Positions 15,998 to 24,658 of a DNA stretch of 64,000 nucleotides are shown here, one piece after another (the stretch's first letter is position 1; each line of letters starts with the position of its first letter). The DNA comes from Clostridiales bacterium (GTDB taxonomy: Bacteria > Bacillota > Clostridia > Christensenellales > Aristaeellaceae). The notes under the pieces were generated by a model. The model saw nothing but the letters and a program-made list of their open reading frames with translations, searched no databases and had not been told where the DNA came from. Location: contig SVGS01000009.1 in the NCBI GenBank assembly GCA_015056205.1, positions 38,338 through 102,337 of the forward strand, in the 5' to 3' direction. The position numbers and the translations under genes were made by a program.

Positions 15998-18009
15998 TGC
16001 CCCGATATGAATGCAGAACGGCCCAGAAAGGATTCGCCGCGGGGAAGGCTTTTGTGATCCGTCCGGACCGGACCGGAGAATACCGGCCGGGAGATCCCGT
16101 GGAGGAGGCAGCCCGGCTGGAAACCGCGGCGACGGAAATGAAGCGCAGGCTGACGGCGGGAAAGAAAGATGCCGATCCGGCGGGAGCGGCAGTCATCGAC
16201 GCGGAAATTTTGATTCTGGACGATGAGAATTTCCTCGGTTCAGCCCGCCGGGCGATCCGGGAGGAACGGCTGGGCGCGCCGGATGCGGTGAAACAGGCGG
16301 CGGAGAAACTGTGCGAAAAACTCATGGAAAGCGGACAGGACTATATCCGTCAGCGGTGCGAGGATGTCCGCGGATTCGCCGCGGGCCTGACCGCGCTGAT
16401 TGCGGGCGGACTGGAGGTCCCCTCGGAGCCCTGTATCCTGGCAGGAAGCGAACTGAGTCCGGGGCAGATTACCATGATCGGCCCGGAAATGATCCGGGGA
16501 ATCCTGACGGAAATCGGATCGCCCACCTCCCACGTATCCGTACTGGCGGGCAACTATGGCATTCCCTATCTGTACGGGCTGGAAAACCTGACGGAAAAGG
16601 TGCGGCAGCAGGACTACCTGATTCTTGACCCGGATGGGGACGGCGTCTGGGTGAACCCGCCGGAGGAAAAAATCCGGGAGGCGGAAGCACGCCAGGAAGA
16701 GATTCGGGAAGCCCGGGAAAAACAGCAAAAGCAGGCGACTGGGAAAGTCACACGGACGAGGATCTGCGCCAATATTTCCCGGGCGGAGGAAGCGGACGGA
16801 CTCCCGGAGAAGGGAGCGGACGGGATCGGGCTGTTCCGGTCGGAACTGCTGTTTCTGAACGGAGCGGAGGCGCCGTCTGAAGAGGAACAGTTCGGGGCGT
16901 ACCGGCACGCGGCGGAAGCGATGGCCGGCCGGGAAACCGTGATCCGAACGATGGACATCGGATCGGATAAACATGCGGCATGGCTGAAGATACCGGAGGA
17001 GATCAACCCGGCGCTGGGACTCCGGGGACTGCGCGTATCCCTGGAGTACCGGGAATTGTTCAGATCGCAGCTGCGGGCGATGCTCCGTGCTGCGGCATAC
17101 GGCAACGTCCGGATCATGATCCCGATGGTGGCCTCGGAATGGGAACTCGATGAAGTACTGAAGGAAATACAGACCGCCTCGGAGGAACTGGAACGGCGGG
17201 GAGAAAAATTCAGAATTCCAGAAACCGGCGTAATGATAGAGACGCCGGCAGCGGTGATGATTGCCCCGGCGCTGGCGGAGAAGGCACGGTTTTTCAGTAT
17301 CGGAACAAACGATCTGACGCAATATACGCTGGCGGTGGACCGTGAGGCGCGCGGCATGGAACGGTACAGCAACCCGATGCATGAGGCCGTCCTGCGCATG
17401 ATCGCCCTGGCGACGGAAGCGGCGCACGCAAAACATATCCCGGTTGCCGTATGCGGCGAACTGGCCGGAAATCCCGAAGGGGCGGAACAGCTGATCCGGA
17501 TCGGCGTGGACGAACTGTCCGTATCCCCCGCAAAGCTTGCGGCGGTTCGCAACCGGGCGGCGGAAATCGAGGACAGCATGGCACAGGAAACCGGGAAAGA
17601 CAGGAACGAGGGAATCCGGTCTCCCGCGGAGGGAGAGCTGGTCCCGATGGCAGAAATCCCGGATCCCGTTTTTTCAGGCGGCGTGATGGGAGAATGCGTC
17701 GGCGTGATTCCGGCAAACGGAAAGATCTATGCGCCTGTCAGCGGAACCGTGACGACGGTGGCCGCTACCGGGCACGCGGTCTCCCTCAGGGGAAATGGGG
17801 AGGAGATCCTGGTCCACGCAGGACTGGACACGGTCCGGCTGAAGGGGGAAGGCTTCAGGGTTCATGTCAGCGAAGGGGAGCACGTGAAGCAGGGGCAGCT
17901 GATCATGGAGATGGATCCGGAGCTGATCCGCGCCCGGGGATTCAATCCGATGATCATCGTTGTCCGGATGAGTCAGGGGGACGATTCTGGCGAAAAAAGG
18001 AACAATTAA
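15997..18009 (+). CDS. PTS Enzyme I fused to EIIA (glucose type)
   Basis: 670 residues. Residues 1-540 are Enzyme I: phospho-His179 in SPTSHVSVLAG, DIGSDKHAAW (usually DIGGDK), IGTNDLTQYTLAVDR and the PEP-site AVCGELAGNP with a conserved Cys. Residues about 550-670 are a Crr-like EIIA with phospho-His607 in ILVHAGLDTVRL. With the upstream EIICB-HPr protein this supplies EI, HPr, EIIA, EIIB and EIIC in two polypeptides, so the transporter could run from PEP without any other PTS gene. Start ATG 15997 overlaps the upstream stop by one base. Confidence 0.93.
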   Translation: MPRYECRTAQKGFAAGKAFVIRPDRTGEYRPGDPVEEAARLETAATEMKRRLTAGKKDADPAGAAVIDAEILILDDENFLGSARRAIREERLGAPDAVKQAAEKLCEKLMESGQDYIRQRCEDVRGFAAGLTALIAGGLEVPSEPCILAGSELSPGQITMIGPEMIRGILTEIGSPTSHVSVLAGNYGIPYLYGLENLTEKVRQQDYLILDPDGDGVWVNPPEEKIREAEARQEEIREAREKQQKQATGKVTRTRICANISRAEEADGLPEKGADGIGLFRSELLFLNGAEAPSEEEQFGAYRHAAEAMAGRETVIRTMDIGSDKHAAWLKIPEEINPALGLRGLRVSLEYRELFRSQLRAMLRAAAYGNVRIMIPMVASEWELDEVLKEIQTASEELERRGEKFRIPETGVMIETPAAVMIAPALAEKARFFSIGTNDLTQYTLAVDREARGMERYSNPMHEAVLRMIALATEAAHAKHIPVAVCGELAGNPEGAEQLIRIGVDELSVSPAKLAAVRNRAAEIEDSMAQETGKDRNEGIRSPAEGELVPMAEIPDPVFSGGVMGECVGVIPANGKIYAPVSGTVTTVAATGHAVSLRGNGEEILVHAGLDTVRLKGEGFRVHVSEGEHVKQGQLIMEMDPELIRARGFNPMIIVVRMSQGDDSGEKRNN

Positions 18010-18115
18010 AACAGAAAGAGGAATTTCCTTGATTAAAGAAACACTGAGAAGCACCGTTGGCTTGCTGGCGGGAATGAATACCGTTCCCACGGCGATACAA
18101 TCCGGCGACGGGGGA

Positions 18116-18461
18116 TACCGGACGGAACATGATTCTCTACAATCTTTTCCAGTCCATCGACACTCTTGGATTCGCGACGGAAACCTTTGTGGATAACTGC
18201 ATTTCCGGTATTACGGCCAATGAGAAGAGATGCCGCGACCTGGTGGAAAACAGCGTGGGCATCGTGACGACACTGGCGCCTGTGATCGGCTATCAGCGGG
18301 CGGCGGATATCGCCAAGAAAGCCCTGAAGGAGAACCGGCCCGTACGGGAAATTATTCTGGAAGAAAAGGTGCTGGAACCGGAAGAGGTTGAACGGATTCT
18401 GGATCCGGTGCGCATGACGGAACCGACATTCTTCGGCGCTCAGGAGCATCCGGCTCCCTGA
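18116..18461 (+). pseudogene. Aspartate ammonia-lyase remnant with internal deletion
   Basis: The frame at 18116 reads YRTEHDSL, the usual N-terminus of clostridial aspartases. It joins, in another frame from 18129, to MILYNLFQSIDTLGFATETF and then SGITANEKRC and SVGIVTTLAPVIGY, the last 110 residues of the enzyme (fumarase/aspartase superfamily C-terminal domain). About 350 residues, including the GSSxMPxKxN active-site loop, are missing, so it cannot be catalytic. A TTG-start frame with GGAATTTCC just upstream (18029) leads into the N-terminal piece. Confidence 0.8.
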
Positions 18462-18583
18462 CGGGGAAAATGATGTCCGCTTTCATGCCGGATTTTTTTC
18501 AGAATGCTGTTGATCTGGCTTTTGATCGTGGCTTCGGAAACAAAACGGGTTTTGGCGACCTCCCGGTAGTTGTCTTCATGTTC
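18441..18583 (-). pseudogene. LuxR-type response regulator remnant (HTH end only)
   Basis: Minus frame reads EDNYREVAKTRFVSEATIK, SQINSILKKIRHESGHH and stops at 18441. This is the recognition-helix half of a NarL/LuxR DNA-binding domain (usual text NKEIAxxLFVSEATVKxHxxxILxKL). A stop codon precedes it and the receiver domain is absent. It overlaps the tail of the aspartase remnant on the other strand. Its promoter and leader survive intact just upstream. Confidence 0.7.
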
Positions 18584-18587
18584 TCAG

Positions 18588-18710
18588 TCCTCCTTCACAG
18601 ATGAGTCAGCACGCGTACCGGTCATCCGGTACGCCTACAGATTACGATAACGGAAGCGGAAATTACAGGCTCACTTCCGAAAAATACAGCCGGTTATTTC
18701 TCCGAAGAAA
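18588..18710 (-). promoter_or_regulatory. Promoter-leader with CGTACCG inverted repeat, copy A
   Basis: Contains CGTACCGG-TCAT-CCGGTACG (18614-18633), the conserved blocks CTGTAATT and TTATCGTAAT-n-TGTA, and the leader ACTCAT-n-TGTGAAGGAGGAC. The same blocks in the same order precede pspC at 40.1-40.3 kb. It now drives only the LuxR remnant. Confidence 0.7.
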
Positions 18711-18742
18711 AAAAGGCCGTTTTCCTCTCAGGGAATCCGGCC
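18708..18742 (-). terminator. Terminator of the cobalamin operon
   Basis: Minus strand GGCCG...CGGCC stem with an 18-nt loop followed by seven T and CTTC; its 5' arm overlaps the last codons of the CobC-like gene. Confidence 0.6.
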
Positions 18743-19312
18743 GCCGGGCCAGAGAAGGGAAGGCCGGATTCTTTCGTATGAACCGTCGCTGTTCAGAATA
18801 TAGCCATCACCGTTCCCGATCTGGAAATCATAATAATTCCCGCGCGGAAGGGCCATCGCTTCCATAATGGCCATGATGGTTCCGCCGTGAACGATCAAAG
18901 CGCAGTTTTCGTTTTCGGAACAGGCCGGAAGAGAATAAAACGCCTTCAGGCTCCGGGCCGAAAACGCTTTGCGGCTTTCGCCGCCGGGGAAGGGCAGTTC
19001 CCCTCCGGAATCGATCCAGGCCTGATAGTCTTCCCGGCCGTTCAGTTCCGCGTAATTCCGATATTCAAAAGCACCGAAGTCACATTCCCTGAAATCCGGG
19101 ATGATCTGCGGGGAAAGACCCGGATAAAGGACAGCCGCTGTTTCCAGGCATCTTCGCATAGGACTGGTATAGACACGCTGAACCGCCGGGTACGGATGCT
19201 GCTTTAGCTGCCGGATCCCTTCCGGGCAGAGCGGCTCATCCGTCCGGCATCCGACATACCGCTTTTGCAGGTTTCCTTCCGTCAGCCCGTGGCGAATCAG
19301 AATCCAGCTCAT
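18728..19312 (-). CDS. cobC: Histidine phosphatase, CobC-like
   Basis: 194 residues from ATG 19312, which overlaps the previous stop as ATGA. N-terminal ILIRHGLTEGN holds the catalytic His of the RHG motif; TSPMRRCLETA and the later ALIVHGGTIMAIM supply the second Arg and His. In cobalamin operons this family removes the 5'-phosphate of alpha-ribazole (or of adenosylcobalamin phosphate). It is the last gene of the operon. The biochemical assignment rests on context. Confidence 0.8.
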   Translation of the reverse strand: MSWILIRHGLTEGNLQKRYVGCRTDEPLCPEGIRQLKQHPYPAVQRVYTSPMRRCLETAAVLYPGLSPQIIPDFRECDFGAFEYRNYAELNGREDYQAWIDSGGELPFPGGESRKAFSARSLKAFYSLPACSENENCALIVHGGTIMAIMEAMALPRGNYYDFQIGNGDGYILNSDGSYERIRPSLLWPGGRIP

Positions 19313-19644
19313 TTGATCCGCACCCCGATTCCGCATATGCAGCGTGTGACCTGCTCCGCGTTTCGGGCCAGGACACACAGCACCCGTCCGACCGCTTCCC
19401 TGAAAGCCCGGTCTTCCGCAGCCATCGGAACCACACCCGCGCCGACTTCATTCGCGATGACAACAGCGTCCGGATGATCCCGGCAGAATGCCGCCGCAAA
19501 CGCAAGAGGATCCCGGCCCTCAGCCAGGACAGCCTTCCGGATGGTTTCGTGAAAATCACGATAAAGCGGCATCCCGGGATTTTCCGCCTGCGCCATTTCC
19601 GCCTGCCCCTGATAAGCCCCGCCGATATACAGCTTCATATCCAT
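19309..19644 (-). CDS. Short CobU-like P-loop protein
   Basis: 111 residues with a P-loop-like MKLYIGGAYQGQ at the N-terminus, VVIANEVGAGVVPM in the middle and a C-terminal CGIGVRIK. The text is that of the short clostridial relatives of CobU (adenosylcobinamide kinase), roughly two-thirds of the usual length. The P-loop lacks the final GKS/T (it reads GGAYQGQAE), so kinase activity is doubtful. A full-length CobU is encoded two genes upstream. The start overlaps cobS by 10 nt. Confidence 0.75.
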   Translation of the reverse strand: MDMKLYIGGAYQGQAEMAQAENPGMPLYRDFHETIRKAVLAEGRDPLAFAAAFCRDHPDAVVIANEVGAGVVPMAAEDRAFREAVGRVLCVLARNAEQVTRCICGIGVRIK

Positions 19645-20396
19645 TTTCCCCCGATGACGATGACGGCGGATAAAACCAGCTCGGTGATCTGCAGAAACCA
19701 GCCTGCCAGATCACCGGTGACTCCGCCGAAATGCTTATAGGCCATATGCTGATAATAAAAATAGCAAAGCACGGACGCCAAAGCGCAGGCCGGAGCCGGC
19801 CAGCCGCCGGAGACAGCCCACAGGACCAGGCAGAATGCCGCGTACACACAACCGCTGAGCGGTACCGTCCGCTTTTCGGCGGCTTTGGAAAGATCCTTCA
19901 GCATGCCGTTTTGCCTGGCGCTTTTCATCCGGACCAGCGCCAGGGCGCTGAGGGCCCGGGAAAGCACAAAAACCCCGATGAGCCGGACGCCTGCCGCCGT
20001 ATCCGCTTCGGCGTAAATCGCCGCCGACAGCAGCAGATAACCCGCACAGCCCATGACGGCAAACGCGCCGGTATGGCTGTCCTTCAGAATCTCCAGGCGC
20101 TTTTCCCTGGGCTGCCAGGAAGCCAGCGCGTCCAGGGTGTCCATATACCCATCCATATGGATGCCTCCCGTAATCAGCAGGGGAAGCAGCGCGGCAAACG
20201 CGCCCTGCAGGAACATGCTGATCTTCAAACGGGCGCATAACGCCATCCAGCCCCAGAGGAGCAGGCCGATGACCAGGCCGACAAGCGGGAAAAAGCACAG
20301 GCTGTACCGGCGGTTCTCCTCGTTCCACTCCACCTGCGGAACCGGAATCCGGGAGTAGGTCGAAAAGGCGGTCAGCAGGGAACGGATCACAGGCAT
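19635..20396 (-). CDS. cobS: Adenosylcobinamide-GDP ribazoletransferase (cobalamin synthase)
   Basis: 253 residues, polytopic membrane protein with the CobS signature GGIHMDGYMDTLDALAS near residues 78-94 and KHFGGVTGDLAGW near the C-terminus (magnesium-binding Asp residues). It joins AdoCbi-GDP to alpha-ribazole, the last assembly step of cobalamin. Usual family length. Overlaps cobU by 10 nt. Confidence 0.93.
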   Translation of the reverse strand: MPVIRSLLTAFSTYSRIPVPQVEWNEENRRYSLCFFPLVGLVIGLLLWGWMALCARLKISMFLQGAFAALLPLLITGGIHMDGYMDTLDALASWQPREKRLEILKDSHTGAFAVMGCAGYLLLSAAIYAEADTAAGVRLIGVFVLSRALSALALVRMKSARQNGMLKDLSKAAEKRTVPLSGCVYAAFCLVLWAVSGGWPAPACALASVLCYFYYQHMAYKHFGGVTGDLAGWFLQITELVLSAVIVIGGKWI

Positions 20397-20902
20397 GGAA
20401 GCTCTCCTTTCAGCGCGACGGGGATGGAATAAACCACTTCAATCACATGGTCGGCCAGCCCGGCGGCCTGCCGGTTAATCTCCGCCAGGCACCGCAGGTA
20501 TTCCTGAACCGAGGATGAATAGGTTTCGCCGTCTGAGAACAGGTCGTTGGTTACCATAATCAGATGGCTGCAGCGCTTGGAAAGCTTTTGCAGATCCGGG
20601 AGGATCCGGTTCGGATCCCCGCCGTCAAACATCTCATTGGCGGCCAGATTGACCAGGTCCTCCAGCAGGACAACGCTGTCTGCCTCAATCTGCGCGGCGG
20701 ACAGGTTTTTTTCACATTCAACGGTCCGGAATCCAAGATGGGCGCGCTGGGCGCGATGCCGCCGGACCCGTTTCTCCGATTCCGGGTCATAGACCTGCAT
20801 CGTCGCGAGATAGATCCGTTTTTCGGCAGGCAGGCTCCGCACCAGCTTCTCCGCCCAGGTGGATTTTCCGCAGCCGCTGCCCCCTGTTACCAGCCAGATC
20901 AT
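20387..20902 (-). CDS. cobU: Adenosylcobinamide kinase / guanylyltransferase
   Basis: 171 residues with P-loop LVTGGSGCGKSTWAE at residues 4-18, RRHRAQR (the HRxxR region carrying the guanylylated His) near 48, VVLLEDLVNLAANEMF and MVTNDLFS. It phosphorylates adenosylcobinamide and attaches GMP. Starts 4 nt inside cobT (ATGA). Confidence 0.93.
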   Translation of the reverse strand: MIWLVTGGSGCGKSTWAEKLVRSLPAEKRIYLATMQVYDPESEKRVRRHRAQRAHLGFRTVECEKNLSAAQIEADSVVLLEDLVNLAANEMFDGGDPNRILPDLQKLSKRCSHLIMVTNDLFSDGETYSSSVQEYLRCLAEINRQAAGLADHVIEVVYSIPVALKGELPCL

Positions 20903-21918
20903 TCCGATTCCTCCTGGGGCGTATAGGCCTCCATTTTCAGCGCGTCAAAGGTATGGGGCCCGTCATAGACATTCAGGGCCATGTCCAGCAGCGGCAGCAG
21001 CAGGATGCCGCCTGTCCCTTCGCCCAGGGCTGTCTGCGCGTGGATGACAGGGGTCAGGCCCAGCGAATCCAGGATCAGCCGGTCCGCGGGTTCTTTGCTC
21101 ACCGGTCCGGGTAAAACCGCGCCCAGTACCTCGGGCTCCATCCGGACTGCGGCCAGGGCGGAGGCCATGGGGATCATGCCGTCCGGGATGACGGGAATAT
21201 GATACTTCAGCCCGCCGAGACAGGCCCCGGCCATCCCGGCCAGTTCAAAACCGCCAACCTTGGCCAGGACATCGACAGGATCCCCGGGATCCGGCCTGTT
21301 GACCCGGATGGCCTGATGAATGGCAGCGATTTTTCTTTGCAGTCCCGCATCCGAAAGGCCCGCGCCGCGGCCGGTCACTTCTTCCGGGGACAGCCGGAGC
21401 AGGACGGAGGTGACCGCGCTGGCTGCCGTTGTATTGCCAATCCCCATTTCACCGATCACAGCGATCCGGTACCCCTGTTCATGCAGGACCCGCATCTGTT
21501 CGATTCCCGCCGCAATCGCGTCTTCCGCCTGTTGGCGGCTCATGGCGGGGCCTTCCGTGATGTCGGATGTGCCCCTTCCCACATGCCGGTCCACCGTGCC
21601 CGGAACCGGTGCGAGCATTCCCAGATCCACGGCGATGACATCCGTATTCGCGGCGGATGCCATCAGATTGATGTTGCCGGTTCCTTCCGCAATGGATTTT
21701 GCCACAAGGGCTGTCACCGAACTGTCCGACTGGCTGACGCCTTTCCGGACGACGCCGTGATCGCCGCAGAATACAAGCGCGCAGCGCCGGTCAATGCACA
21801 CATCCGCGGTTCCCTGGATTGCGGCGATCCGGACGACCAGGTCTTCCAGCAACCCAAGAGAATGCAGCGGCTTGGCAATCCTGTCCCACTTTTTCCGTGC
21901 CTGCAGCTGAATGTTCAT
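20899..21918 (-). CDS. cobT: Nicotinate-nucleotide--dimethylbenzimidazole phosphoribosyltransferase
   Basis: 339 residues. Typical CobT text: VFCGDHGVVRKGVS near residue 50, GEMGIGNTTAASAV near 174, TGRGAGLSDAGL near 200 and a C-terminal GEGTGGILLLPLLDMAL. It makes alpha-ribazole phosphate, the lower-ligand precursor used by CobS. Overlaps both neighbours by 4 nt. Confidence 0.94.
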   Translation of the reverse strand: MNIQLQARKKWDRIAKPLHSLGLLEDLVVRIAAIQGTADVCIDRRCALVFCGDHGVVRKGVSQSDSSVTALVAKSIAEGTGNINLMASAANTDVIAVDLGMLAPVPGTVDRHVGRGTSDITEGPAMSRQQAEDAIAAGIEQMRVLHEQGYRIAVIGEMGIGNTTAASAVTSVLLRLSPEEVTGRGAGLSDAGLQRKIAAIHQAIRVNRPDPGDPVDVLAKVGGFELAGMAGACLGGLKYHIPVIPDGMIPMASALAAVRMEPEVLGAVLPGPVSKEPADRLILDSLGLTPVIHAQTALGEGTGGILLLPLLDMALNVYDGPHTFDALKMEAYTPQEESE

Positions 21919-22199
21919 GCTTCTTCTCCGTCTGTCTTCCTGATGATGGCCCGGATCTCCTGAAAACGGCCCGTGATCTGCCCGAAGTTTTCCTTATGAT
22001 GGGGAAAGGTACAGTTTTTGCAGCTTTTAACGCCCTTCTCCGTGTAGAAAAACCGGCCGCCGCACTGCTTTCCGAGCATATACAGCGGACAATAACAGAA
22101 CAGGCAGTTAAAGTCCTCTTCGGCGATGCCTTCATGGCACGGAAAGTGTTCGCAGTCCCTGTTCTGGAAAAAACGGCTGCTGTATTTTTCTGCGTCCAT
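21915..22199 (-). CDS. Cysteine-rich small-domain protein of cobalamin loci
   Basis: 94 residues with nine Cys, including FNCLFCYCPLY and the later KSCKNCTFPHHKENFG. This is the Cys_rich_CPXG-like/PF04071 'cysteine-rich small domain' often encoded among corrinoid genes; likely metal- or cluster-binding, role undefined. It begins 12 bp after cbiB and its stop overlaps the cobT start. Confidence 0.8.
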   Translation of the reverse strand: MDAEKYSSRFFQNRDCEHFPCHEGIAEEDFNCLFCYCPLYMLGKQCGGRFFYTEKGVKSCKNCTFPHHKENFGQITGRFQEIRAIIRKTDGEEA

Positions 22200-22211
22200 C
22201 TCTGCTGTCTC

Positions 22212-23153
22212 CTATGTGAATAATCCGACGGCTGTAATGATCGCCATCATCAGTATAGCCGTTCCGTATAGCAGGGAAACCGACCGGCGAATGTCTCTTC
22301 TTTCCGCCGGACGGTCCGCGTCCCCGATGGTTGGCTTCACTACCGGTTTTCCAAAGTATTCATGGGTTCCTCCCAGCTGGATATGAAGCGCTCCGGCCGC
22401 CGCGGCTTCACTCCAGGCGCAGTTTGGACTTCGATGGTTTGCGTGGTCCCGGCACATAATGCGGAACGCGTTCCTGCCGTCCAGCTTCACCAGAAAAGCT
22501 GCGCCGGTCATCAGCAGTGCGGTCAGCCGGGCAGGAATATAATTCAGCGCGTCATCCAGTTTCGCGCTGCTCCAGCCGATATCCCGGTACTTTTCATCCA
22601 TATAGCCGACCATGGAATCCAGCGTGCTGGCGGCCTTGAACCCCCAAAGCAGAACCGGTCCGCCGAGCAGCGCCCAGAAAAGCGGGGAGACCACGCCGTC
22701 CGTGGTGTTTTCCGCGACCGTTTCCACGGTGGCCTTGATGATTTCTTCCTCGCTGAGGCGGCCGGTATCACGGCCGACAATCCGCGCCACCTGTTTTCGG
22801 GCCGCGACGATTCCCCGGTCCAGGGATCTTTCAACCCCCATGGCTTCCTTCGCCATACACCGGACGGCAATTCCCATCCAGTTCATCAGCGCCATCCCGA
22901 TGAAGAGCGGAATCCGGCCTGCCAGATGCAGCAGCCACAGAATCAGCGCGGCGGATGCCATGGCCAGAAAGACGGTGGATCCGGTCAGGAGGACCGCTTT
23001 TTTCCGCAGGCTGCCGCCGTGGGAACGGAGCCGCTTCTCCGCAAAGGAGATATATTTTCCGATCAGCCGGACCGGATGATACAGCCATTCCGGATCTCCC
23101 AGAAGCAGATCCAGCAGAAAGCCGGCAATCAGCGCGGCAATTCCGAAGCGCAT
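22212..23153 (-). CDS. cbiB: Adenosylcobinamide-phosphate synthase
   Basis: 313 residues from ATG 23153, with GGGGAGG 7 nt upstream inside the cobQ end (25-nt overlap). N-terminal DLLLGDPEWLYHPVRLIGK and central TVETVAENTTDGVVSPLF with KAASTLDSMVGY are the family signatures. Membrane enzyme that attaches (R)-1-amino-2-propanol phosphate, made by CobD, to adenosylcobyrate. Confidence 0.93.
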   Translation of the reverse strand: MRFGIAALIAGFLLDLLLGDPEWLYHPVRLIGKYISFAEKRLRSHGGSLRKKAVLLTGSTVFLAMASAALILWLLHLAGRIPLFIGMALMNWMGIAVRCMAKEAMGVERSLDRGIVAARKQVARIVGRDTGRLSEEEIIKATVETVAENTTDGVVSPLFWALLGGPVLLWGFKAASTLDSMVGYMDEKYRDIGWSSAKLDDALNYIPARLTALLMTGAAFLVKLDGRNAFRIMCRDHANHRSPNCAWSEAAAAGALHIQLGGTHEYFGKPVVKPTIGDADRPAERRDIRRSVSLLYGTAILMMAIITAVGLFT

Positions 23154-24658
23154 GGCACCGCCTCCCCGCGTATAATCCGGTATATGGCATCCATATCCAC
23201 GCTGCTCCGGACAATCGCCGCAATCCGGTCGAATTCCTTTTCGCGAAACGCCTCGAAACTGAGCGGCGCGGAAGGCTGTGCGGAATCTCCGCGCAGCGCG
23301 CGGATTTGGGAGGCGACCGCCGCGAACCACTGCCCGTCATCAAACAGGCCGTGCAGATAGGTACCCATCACATTTCCCCGCGGATTCATGATTCCGTCGG
23401 TCCGGCCCTGAATCTGCAGCCACGGGACCGCTTCCGGCCCGGTTGTATTCCGGCCCGCATGGATTTCATATCCGTCAAGGGCCAGCCCGTTATGCTGCGC
23501 AGGCCATCCGGATGAACAGGCGATCCTGCCGGAAGCCTGCACGGTCCGCTTTTCTTTTTCAAACACCACATCCATGTCCAGCAGTCCCAGCCCCGGCGTT
23601 TCCGGAATACCGGATTCCGTGTGGTCCGGATCCCGCAGCCGGTTTCCGAGCATCTGGTATCCTCCGCAGATGCCGAAGACCATCTTTCCGCTCCGCGCGT
23701 GCCGGATAATCGCCTGGTCCAGTCCCCGTTTCCGCAGGTCCATCAGGTCCTCAATCGTGTTTTTTGTTCCGGGGATCACAATCAGGTCGGCGTGTTCCAG
23801 GTCCCCGGCCTTTTCCGCGTAACGCAGCCTGCAGCCGGGCTGAAGCGCCAGGGACTGAAAATCGGTAAAATTGGAGATATGGCGGAGCTTCACAACGGCC
23901 ACTTCGATATCCCCGGACCCGCTTTGGCGCCGGAAGCGTTCCGTGGCGCTGTCCTCGTCCTCCAGCTCCACATCCATCCACGGCACGACGCCGAGAACGG
24001 GGATATGGATCCTGTCTTCCAGCATCCGCAGCCCCGGTTCAAGAATCTTCACATCGCCCCGGAACTTGTTGATGAGGATCCCTTTGACCCGCTTCCGTTC
24101 TTCTTCCGTCAGCAGCATGACCGTGCCCAGCAGCGAGGCAAAAACGCCGCCCAGATCGATATCCCCCACAAGAAGGACAGGAGCGTCAGCGGCCTGCGCC
24201 ATGCTCATATTGACAATATCCCCGTCCCGGAGATTGATCTCCGCGGGGCTTCCGGCCCCTTCAATCACAACGCAGTCCACTTTGGATTCCAGCGTTTCAT
24301 AGATTTCCCGGATCCGTTTGCGCAGGGCCGGCTTATACTGATGGTATTCCATGGCGGTCATGTTCCCGATGGCTTTCCCTTCCACGATCACCTGGCTGCG
24401 GCGGTCGCCGGTCGGCTTCAGCAGCACCGGATTCATACAGGCTTCCGGTTCCAGGCCGGCAGCCTGGGCCTGGGTAACCTGGGCGCGCCCCATTTCCAGC
24501 CCGTCCCGTGTTACAAAAGAATTCAAAGACATATTCTGCGCTTTGAACGGAGCGGCTTTCAGCCCGTCCTGCTTCATGATGCGGAGAAAAGCGCTGCACA
24601 GGACGCTTTTCCCGACAGAGGAGGCGGTCCCCTGGATCATCAGGCATTTACCGTACAT
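23129..24658 (-). CDS. cobQ: Cobyric acid synthase
   Basis: 509 residues from ATG 24658. N-terminal amidase P-loop domain MIQGTASSVGKSVL and FKAQNMSLNSF; C-terminal class I glutamine amidotransferase domain with nucleophile Cys in MVFGICGGYQMLG and a His in GTYLHGLFD. Amidates the corrin ring at positions b, d, e and g. It is the earliest pathway step in this cluster; no ring-synthesis (cbi/cob methyltransferase) genes are seen in the window. Confidence 0.94.
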   Translation of the reverse strand: MYGKCLMIQGTASSVGKSVLCSAFLRIMKQDGLKAAPFKAQNMSLNSFVTRDGLEMGRAQVTQAQAAGLEPEACMNPVLLKPTGDRRSQVIVEGKAIGNMTAMEYHQYKPALRKRIREIYETLESKVDCVVIEGAGSPAEINLRDGDIVNMSMAQAADAPVLLVGDIDLGGVFASLLGTVMLLTEEERKRVKGILINKFRGDVKILEPGLRMLEDRIHIPVLGVVPWMDVELEDEDSATERFRRQSGSGDIEVAVVKLRHISNFTDFQSLALQPGCRLRYAEKAGDLEHADLIVIPGTKNTIEDLMDLRKRGLDQAIIRHARSGKMVFGICGGYQMLGNRLRDPDHTESGIPETPGLGLLDMDVVFEKEKRTVQASGRIACSSGWPAQHNGLALDGYEIHAGRNTTGPEAVPWLQIQGRTDGIMNPRGNVMGTYLHGLFDDGQWFAAVASQIRALRGDSAQPSAPLSFEAFREKEFDRIAAIVRSSVDMDAIYRIIRGEAVPCASELPR

